A stretch of DNA of 64,000 nt from Siphonodentalium dalli. Its lineage: Eukaryota > Mollusca > Scaphopoda > Gadilida > Siphonodentaliidae. The DNA lies in assembly GCA_032622095.1 (NCBI GenBank), contig CP136066.1:11867784-11931783 (forward strand). The letters run 5' to 3'. The notes beneath the pieces are model-generated. The model saw only the letters and a program-made list of their open reading frames with translations, was not told the DNA's origin and searched no databases. Shown here one piece after another: positions 57,131 through 64,000 of this stretch (positions are counted from its first letter, which is position 1; each line of letters begins with the position of its first letter). Both the position numbers and the translations under genes were made by a program.

Positions 57131-58685
57131 TTGCTTTTTACACTCATCTGATGCATATATAAATTATAGTATAGTTTTGTGCAAATAGAAGTGATTTGCT
57201 TTTCAGAAATTGTGTATTGTTGATCAGTGATTCTTGGATCACTATTAATATTATAAAAATCAGCTTCTTACTCATAAGTGCAAATATAGTCATTATGGGA
57301 GGGGGGGGGGGGAACCTAGAAAATCTGATTTATTTGAACATTCCTGGGGTGTAACACATTTGAGGCATCAAACCTTTCGTACGCGATTGTGTAAATAAAA
57401 CCCAGCAGGCTCTCGGTTAATAGCCAGTTATGTTGGAAAGGCCACGTTAGAAGATTTATCAATCTAAACCTCCCCATTATATGAAAATGTCATAGTGTAT
57501 ATTTGTATCTTTCTTCTGCTCATATTACCTGAAAATCCCTCAGAATTAATATAATACACCCTTACACCAGTTTGTTTTTATAATTGAATGTCATTATTCC
57601 ATTTAGTATAAAGAAAGGGCTAAATAATTCATCTCACATGGAGATACTTCGAATTGCGTAATGTCCATGATATACCTGGATATACAGGGTATTATGCTTA
57701 TCCGTGCATGCTTGACGAGTGTTTCTATCATATGGAAATTAAGGGAGGGGGAAATGACGCTTCGTTGGTGCAGGTAATATATGCGTACACAACAAATAAC
57801 AAATCGAGTACATGAGACATTGCGATTTAATGACCGTTTCGTGCATAACATCGAGATGTCGAGCTATCATGCAGGTGTTTTATGGGCTGAAACGTTGGAA
57901 ACTCGATCATGAACCCCACGTAGCTATTAATTGTATGATGCTGCAATACTCGCTATATCTATATTTGCGAATGTTGGAAGAACCCGTTGTAAACTCGATG
58001 AAAACTCGAACCTAACATGGGGTGCAAATATAAATTACTGGAAGGGGTGCATTTATAAACTATAGGTGAACACCCCTAACAGGGACCTCCAGCCACGTCC
58101 CTGCTAACTCGTGAGTTACACTGATTTAACACATCATAGCCTATACTATTAATGACATCAGAACATATATGAAACACAAACAAACATACATGCTTTCACT
58201 CTTGCGCGTGCACCCACACCCTAAAGATGATCCATGTGCCGGTCTGTCCGAATTATAATTGGGATATTTTCAAGCAGAAACGGTCAAAATGTGAAGCATA
58301 TCATTCGCATCTTTGACATCCCAGCTCTGGTTTGGCGACATTTCATCGCATGATCGATCTGCGGCTTTGATACCCGAAGTTATGATGGGTACCCACACTT
58401 GGACTTAGCTAGTATTTTTGCGAACCGCTCTGCGGGTTGGACAATTTTATGGTTAATTAAACATATATTTTTCTATTGATACACACATTATCCGCCATCT
58501 ACGACTGATAGTTATGGTTCAAACGAACCACCTAACGTCAGAATGTGTCTACTATTTATGATAAAAGCGGAAATGAGTCGGAATTTCTATTAAAGTTATC
58601 GGGTGAGAGCAAGCTGTGGTCGCTATCTCATTGAGGGGATATTCCGCTTTGCGAAGTTATGTTTTAATAGTGGATATCACCCCAT
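57131..58685. other. No recognisable gene
   Basis: AT-rich. G run at 57300-57312. Small frames (82 codons minus near 57603, 67 codons plus near 57812) lack recognisable features. Confidence 0.5.
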
Positions 58686-58689
58686 TTAA

Positions 58690-59125
58690 AGGTACTCAAT
58701 CCGAACAGAGGGTCCCCATCTCAACAGATTCCAACAACAACAATCCGATCAACGGGTCCTATATTACTATTTCTTTGGCTTTGGGGGTAAAAAATATTTG
58801 ATTCGAGTCGAGGAACCCATCAAACAAAGCTCAGAGTTATTAGATATTGATTTTTGAAATTTGTTATTTGCTCGAGATGAGTACTAATAATTGCCTTCAA
58901 CTGCCGTAATCTGCTCGGGATGTGTACATCAACATCTATTCAAACAGACAAGGATGGATAACTCTAAAATCAAGTGGTAATAATAACGCAATTTTGACTG
59001 AGTTCTGGGCCAGAAAGTATTCCCGATAATGAAAAATAATAGATTTCTAAAATCGATATCTAACAAATCTGAGCTTTGATGGGTGACTTCATCGACTCGA
59101 ATCAAATAATTTTCCTCCATTTACC
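58690..59125. mobile_element. TTAA-flanked MITE family A, right end truncated
   Basis: TTAA at 58686-58689 followed by AGGTACTCAATCCGAACAGA; contains TTTCTTTGGCTTTGGGGG and the ATTCGAGTCGAGGAACCC motif. The right arm reaches the ACTCGAATCAAATAATTTTC position and then loses homology. Confidence 0.75.
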
Positions 59126-59259
59126 ATCACTCTGAAGTCTGAAGTTAGCGGACGTAATTTCGTTGTGTTTTTGCTGTTTAACCATTCGGCAAACCTCGTC
59201 AGATTCCGTCATCCTTGGCCGGCAGAGGTCACAGGTCGAGGAGTTCAGAATAGCTGTTT

Positions 59260-59410
59260 AACGTCAAGAACAATTATCAATGGAAGCATCCGGCATCCGA
59301 TATATGTGCCCGACGTCATCCGGCGTACGGTGGTCTGGCATCTGGAATACGCCATAACAGACCCCGCATCCGGCGTACGAAAAGGGGGGTCGTCACCCTC
59401 AAATATGCAC
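59260..59410. repeat. Dispersed GCATCCGG repeat, copy 2 (inverse of 52500)
   Basis: GCATCCGGCATCCGATATAT, CATCCGGCGTACGG and CATCTGGAATACGCCATAAC, then GGGGGGTCGTCACCCTC. Confidence 0.75.
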
Positions 59411-60105
59411 CAGGATTTTTCGGAACTGTTTTGAACTTCGAAGAAAGTTTCCAGAAATATGTTCGCACCTCACTGTCTCTGCGAGAAAAAAAAACGATTC
59501 CGCACGCTTTTAGACTTGATCTCAACTCATTTCCCTAGTTTCAAGTTACATAAAATAGGATTCTAATGGGCCGTACTATTGCCCACTTTTATTTTCCATG
59601 CAGGGTATATATATAATATATTTATAATAATAAAACACGAAGCTGTTGGCAGACGGATCGGTTTAGCCTGCCCGTGTAATACGAGTCTCAGCTGTCTGGA
59701 CATCGACGCAATCATGTCTGGTGTTTTGCGCGCCATGTGACGTCCTGGTGTGCGTTGTGACGTCATGGCGTCGTTATCGGTTTCCAGAAAGAAATCTTTC
59801 AATATTGTTCTTTTATGAACGATTTATTACCAAAATAAAACCAGATAACAATGCAATTTAAGTATATATGTGGATTTAATTTAAAATTGGTGCAACCGTT
59901 TCATATTAGCGCATGTGCATTCTTTACATTATGTACTTCCGGTATGACGTAATATATTCGCGGAAGGACAAATAAACAGACAAATAAACGGACCGAAAAC
60001 ATTACTTGCGTCCAGTATAGACTGGCGCAAGTAATGACGATGTGTATATTATATAGCAGCGTGAATTTCGTTACTTATTCCTTATTCATTATTCCTTATT
60101 CAAAA
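59411..60105. other. No recognisable gene
   Basis: AT-rich. A TTACTTGCG...CGCAAGTAA-type inverted pair (about 60003-60034) could form a small hairpin around CGTCCAGTATAGACTGG. Nothing else stands out. Confidence 0.45.
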
Positions 60106-60109
60106 CATT

Positions 60110-60670
60110 TGGGAAAATGTGGCAAATGACCATGGCAACGTCTTAAGTAGGTCGAGACAAAATTTCCTGTGAAAAAAAATTCTGGAAAAAAGTTTTTAAA
60201 TGCCTCGAAAATAGGCAAAGTCCGAAAATAAACGGAAATAGTCCGAAACAAGTGCGGGGTCATAAATGGCCACCTCGGCCAAACATATTGGGCCGAAAAG
60301 ATTTTGGGTCGAGTCCGAAAAAGTGGGTCGAATCCCAGTTTTCGCTCTGCTCGGTGGGGAAAATTTCGGAAAATGTGGCAAACTGTAACATATTAAAAAA
60401 TGGCCACCTGGGCCGAACTTTTTGGGCAGATAAGTTTTTGGGTCGAGTCCGAAAAAGTGGGTCAAATAGAAATTCCCGCTTTGCTCGGTCAGGAAAATTT
60501 GGGGAAATGTGGCAAATGACCATGGCAACGTCTTAAATAGGGCGAGACAAAATTTCCTGTGAAAAACAATTCTGAAAAAAAGTTTTAAAATGCCTCGAAA
60601 ATAGGCAAAGTCCGAAAATAAACGGAAATGGTCCGAAACAAGTGGTGGGTCATTAATGGACACCTCGGCC
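60110..60670. repeat. Tandem duplication, 392-bp period with inner 146-bp sub-repeats
   Basis: CAAATGACCATGGCAACGTC begins the block at about 60124 and again at about 60516. Within it, GGGTCGAGTCCGAAAAAGTG recurs at about 60304 and 60450, and GGCCACCTCGGCC/GGCCACCTGGGCC precedes each. The overlapping open frames on both strands (158, 94 and 87 codons) follow the repeat and are not called. Confidence 0.88.
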
Positions 60671-60689
60671 AAAAATTTGGGGTCTTGAG

Positions 60690-60960
60690 TAAAGACTCGA
60701 CTTTAGGCAGCAGGCACTTCTGAAACACATCAGGAAACTCAGCTTGAAAAGCGCCCGCGGATAGGTATGTCTGTATCTGGATATTGGAACGTGTTAGCTC
60801 TAAGTCAACTTTGGAGTTGAATACTCCACCAGTCCTGTACTTAGCCTCGCTATTAAAGCCGAACGCCTTATTCGTCATTGTTATATTGTATACGTGTATA
60901 CATATAATAGTAGCTTCGCTATAGGTATGTTCATAACACTCACAAATGTCCAAAAAGGCG
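60690..60960 (-). pseudogene. Remnant reading frame of unknown function (minus strand)
   Basis: An open minus-strand frame with protein-like composition (AFGFNSEAKYRTGGVFNSK ... AGAFQAEFPDVFQKC) sits head-to-head with the plus-strand remnant that starts at 60927. Its downstream side runs into the tandem repeat at 60670. I do not recognise the family. It is grouped with the integrase cluster only because of position, similar GC-richness and divergent orientation. Confidence 0.4.
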
Positions 60961-61640
60961 AGGCGGTGGACCTCCTCCAATGCATTGACAACCGCGGTAG
61001 GGATCTACGAGTTGGCCTCCGCTCAATCACTTATACAGTTGGGTGGTACAACATAAACAATGGGGAGTCGTTCTCGTGGAAGAACAGTCGCGGAATTATT
61101 AAAGAAATAGACGTTCCTCCTGGGCTGTATAACTTCACACAGATAGGGGACCTTGTGGAGGAAAACATTGACACCATACTGGCGGTGAGCAAAGTTAATG
61201 GTTTGGTAATCTAACCGTGGATGATGGGCAGGAGATCTTATTTACAGATGGACTGCTGTCCATCGATCTTATTTACTGATGGACTGCTGTCCTTACTTGG
61301 ATTGGACGACGGTTTAAATGGCCAGTGGCGCTCTGCGGGCACATATACTGGGGACCGCCCCGTCAACTTTGCATCCATAAAAATGCTTCATCTTCACTTG
61401 GAGCAGAAAACAGCTCTATTCCCGTTGTAGATGAGGCTCCATCCAACATCCTGGCAACGAGTGGGTTTGACTGTAGCTCATTTGGTGCCATCGGCATCTA
61501 CAAGTCGAGCATCCTGAGTTCAAATGTCTTCAGTGCTGAACACAGAGTGCATTGAAGATAGAGGTCCGCGATGATAGAGGTGCACGTCTGAATAGTGACC
61601 TACCTATCAGTGTGGTACTAGAGATACGATGAGTATCTAC
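60927..61640 (+). pseudogene. Broken gene of unknown function upstream of the integrase remnant
   Basis: The frame from ATG 60927 encodes MFITLTNVQKGEAVDLLQC ... YTVGWYNINNGESFSWKN and stops at 61214. Protein-like sequence then continues in another frame (TVDDGQEILFTDGLLS) and crosses a tandem duplication of about 31 bp that repeats the GATCTTATTTACWGATGGAC segment (near 61230 and 61265). It continues again with GLDDGLNGQWRSAGTYTGDR and, after a further frame change, NSSIPVVDEAPSNILATSGF. At least three lesions are visible. The product looks like one globular protein of roughly 230 residues. I recall similar proteins encoded near integrases in other invertebrate genomes but cannot name the family. 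Confidence 0.55.
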
Positions 61641-61699
61641 GGCCCTATAGAGTTTTCTGACGGAACTGGTACTCCGCCGGGTAGTGCCCTGATTACTAT

Positions 61700-61860
61700 C
61701 TGGGCATAATTCAATCGCAGCGTCACGTGGGGTGGTTTACTCGGAAGGGGCGGCGATCGGCCGTTCACCATGGGGAGGCAAAAAAGCACTTATTCAGAAA
61801 GGCAGAGAAGAAGCCAAGGCGGTTATAGAAAAGTTATCAGTTTCGCGGTAGTGTAAACTA
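61700..61860 (+). pseudogene. Short basic remnant frame between the unknown gene and the integrase
   Basis: The phrase AIGRSPWGGKKALIQKGREE followed by AKAVIEKLSVSR* reads like the C terminus of a small basic protein ending at the TAG near 61850. An alternative frame also stays open to the same area. Function unknown; weak call. Confidence 0.3.
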
Positions 61861-61964
61861 GTTCCCACATACTAAGATGGCCCGCCTCCTTATTAGTATA
61901 CGTAATTTTATTGTGACTCTGTCAATGTATTTCAAAGTAATAATATGTATTACAAAGTAATAAT

Positions 61965-62920
61965 ATGAACAGCAAGGTGTCTAGTCGCATCGGGACAATC
62001 TACTACAGCCCGAGGGTTATTGGAAGGGGCTTGCAGCAGTCAAGAACCTCGCGGCAGCAGCCAATGTCTTTGAAGATGTGGCACGGGCGTGGCACAAGAA
62101 GCAGGCCATCTGGCAGATATACCTACCCACCAATCCGCATGTGCCAAGGCCCAAGTTTGACGAGCCAGTGCCAAGTGAAGTCCACCAGGCCGACCTGCTT
62201 TTTCTGCCTCATGACCGGGTGGGTCGCAAGACATACAAGTACGCGCTCACCGTCGTCGACGTGGCCTCTCGATACAAATAAGCCGATCCCCTCGCCACAA
62301 AAGAAGCCACAAAGGTCGCGGATGCCATTGAACGGATCTACAGTCGAGGCCCTCTTAGATGGCCGAAATTGCGCCAGGTCGATCCGGGGCTCGAGTTCAT
62401 GGGTGCTGTGACCCCCTGCTAAGCAAGCACAACGTTCAGGTAAGATGGGTCCGTGTGGATGTCCACCGACACCAGGGGGTCGTGGAGCGCTTCAACCGGA
62501 TCCTGGCAGAGCGATTGTTTGGGCACCAATACGCCCAGGAGATGAAACTTCCCGCCGGCCAAAGGTCGGCTGAATGGGTGGTTCGACTGCCCGCTGTTGT
62601 ATCGGATCTGAACAATGAAATGACTCGTCTGACCGAAAAAAAAGGCCCTCTGATGCCATCCAGATCAAGTCAGTGAAAACAAAACCCCTCTTCTGCTGTT
62701 CCAGGTCGCCCAATGGGGCCCAAAAAGCAAAAAGCACCCCCGCGAGTGGGCGTTCGTTACATCTACCAGCTTGGCGAGCTGGAAGGGGGCCGCCGACACA
62801 CAACTGACCCTGTGTACCAGCTTGAACGCTTGTCACCAAGCCCGATGAGCCTGTGCTCTACTATTTAGTGGATGGGCCAGCGCGCGGATTTGTCTGGAAA
62901 GTGTTGCTTGTGGTGCCTCT
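61965..62920 (+). pseudogene. Retroviral-type (rve) integrase remnant with multiple lesions
   Basis: N-terminal part: SRIGTIYYSPR, then (after a one-base loss near 62013) GLAAVKNLAAAANVFEDVAR and KKQAIWQIYLPTNPHVPRPK. The catalytic core begins with EVHQADLLFLPHD (first Asp) and KYALTVVDVASRYK, then an in-frame TAA replaces a codon at about 62280. WPKLRQVDPGLEFMGAV (second Asp) ends at another frame loss near 62416. The third segment, LLSKHNVQVRWVRVDVHRHQ then VVERFNRILAERLFGHQYAQ, has the catalytic Glu about 35 residues after the second Asp (DDE type). Beyond another shift, RVGVRYIYQLGELEGGRR resembles a C-terminal SH3-like region. The host element may be a Maverick/Polinton-like or related large DNA transposon; that is inference. 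Confidence 0.72.
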
Positions 62921-62929
62921 CGACACCCA

Positions 62930-63370
62930 GCTGTCGGTTTTAATAGCACACTCGGCGGCCTCGATATAGACCGCAACGACGTCATTGAGAACAAGCTCTT
63001 CTCTGCGCGACGGGTCGCCAGTGCCTGGGATTGCGACGTCAATGTCCTGCTTTCGGCTGTCCTTGGGGTGGTAAAGGATAGACACTGGGTTATCTAGGAA
63101 ATGCTCCTTATGGCGTCGGAGCAACAGCTCATGTGTCTGGTCGCGGACCTTCTGGCGGCTGGTGATATTAGGTCACCTGGCCTCCACTGATCCACAAATC
63201 GGTCACCCCAGTCAGCTGGGGAGAGCCTTCCGCATTTCCTGGCATTGGACTTTGTGACTATGAAGGCGTATACGCTTTTTCAGGGCTTTGAGGGCTTCAT
63301 CTTTTGCTCTGTAGTCGACGCCAACCTCTTCGTAGTATTCTACCTTTTTTGCAACCAAATTTCGTCGCAT
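62930..63370 (-). pseudogene. Convergent remnant frame of unknown function beside the integrase
   Basis: On the minus strand the sequence reads RNLVAKKVEYYEEVGVDYRA ... ALKALKKRIRLHSHKVQCQ from about 63370, is interrupted near 63210 by stops, and resumes as KVRDQTHELLLRRHKEHFLD, NPVSILYHPKDSRKQDIDVA and ELVLNDVVAVYIEAAECAI to about 62940. It is charged, helical-looking and protein-like over about 130 residues, and it faces the integrase tail to tail. I do not recognise the family. The higher GC content than flanking DNA is shared with the integrase. Confidence 0.5.
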
Positions 63371-64000
63371 GAGAACCAAAGGGTTCTATGTCCCATTGGC
63401 ACGTTTTGTGGGAAATCGATGTTGAAGATTCATGATCCGATTCTTCAAACTTAAATAGCTGTAATGTTGTTGTAGTTGAGTTAAACGGTTACAATATATC
63501 ACCACGTGATTCCATGTGAAATATTAATACCTAAATCCAAAGAGTTTTCGTGAAAAACGTGAAAACGTGTTTGGAGATAGAACTTTTATGCACAAAACTG
63601 CCACTTTGTCTCCGGGCTAAAAAGCACTCGGAGATAGAACGTTATGGCTCACCGGAACTGCATATTTTGGTGCGGACTAAAGGGTTCAACAAAGGTACTG
63701 GTAAGTGGTCAGTATACTGCGGGTTTGTGTTCTTGCATTTGCTTACGATTAATTTAGGTTCGTTGCAAGGTATGTTGTAGCGTGTCTGTTACACACATAT
63801 TATATATTGTTGATTTCTAGGAAGATGCGGGAAAAAGAATTTCTCCATTGTATTCGAATGATATTTTAATTCAAGCTAATGACACTCACGAATCCACAAT
63901 ACACACAGTCTAATATTCTGAACACATCAGGTCAGTGTTAATCGCACGATATTTATCAAACGAGGATTTTATAGTCGAAAACTTAACAACAGGCGAAAAT
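63371..64000. other. No recognisable gene
   Basis: AT-rich sequence; the only open stretch is a 76-codon plus frame (63550-63780) with no recognised feature. The mobile-element remnant seems to end near 63370. Confidence 0.45.

Noticed and set aside
60196-60672. 158-codon minus frame with repeated FRLFSDFAYFRGI
   Set aside because: The peptide repeat mirrors the 392-bp tandem DNA duplication, and other frames are equally open.

Overview
The window looks like intergenic, repeat-dominated DNA from an invertebrate animal, most likely marine. It holds several metazoan-type mobile elements: a piggyBac remnant, a non-LTR retrotransposon whose ORF1 carries an esterase domain, a Ty3/gypsy gag-pol element, TA- and TTAA-flanked MITEs, and an rve-type integrase remnant. 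There are also long minisatellites and no recognisable host gene. The sequence alone does not let me name a phylum. I could not find a convincing tRNA, rRNA, CRISPR array or bacterial-type operon.

Layout. 1-2580 is a roughly 42-bp minisatellite cut by the window edge. 2.7-5.1 kb is a chain of MITEs, most flanked by TTAA. 5.1-11.2 kb holds G/C-run repeats, degenerate tandem duplications and a palindromic TA-flanked MITE repeated with a 176-bp period. 11.3-14.6 kb is a decayed piggyBac element bounded by TTAA. Its right part, together with the 3' end of a non-LTR retrotransposon, is tandemly duplicated (12502-15896 and 15897-19268). The complete non-LTR element lies on the minus strand at about 18.26-24.3 kb. 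24.4-27.5 kb has short minisatellites and an inverted-repeat pair. 27.5-30.7 kb is a 22-bp satellite of about 145 units. 30.7-37 kb is MITE-rich. 37.2-46.2 kb is a structurally complete Ty3/gypsy element with 816-bp LTRs and one 1784-codon gag-pol frame. It sits inside unusual GC-rich arrays made of GCGCCGAAAGC words, which recur at 48.8-49.55 kb. 49.6-60.1 kb is mostly AT-rich sequence with scattered MITEs. 60.1-60.7 kb is a tandem repeat. 60.7-63.4 kb is a GC-richer cluster of broken reading frames on both strands, including a retroviral-type integrase; it looks like a decayed large mobile or virus-like element.

How the parts relate. Every convincing coding region belongs to a mobile element. 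Only two look potentially functional: the gag-pol element, with matching LTRs and an unbroken polyprotein, and ORF2 of the non-LTR element. The ORF1 of the non-LTR element is broken by a one-base frame change. At least four families share the TTAA target of the piggyBac superfamily, but only one transposase fragment is visible, so the short elements were presumably mobilised by transposases encoded elsewhere.
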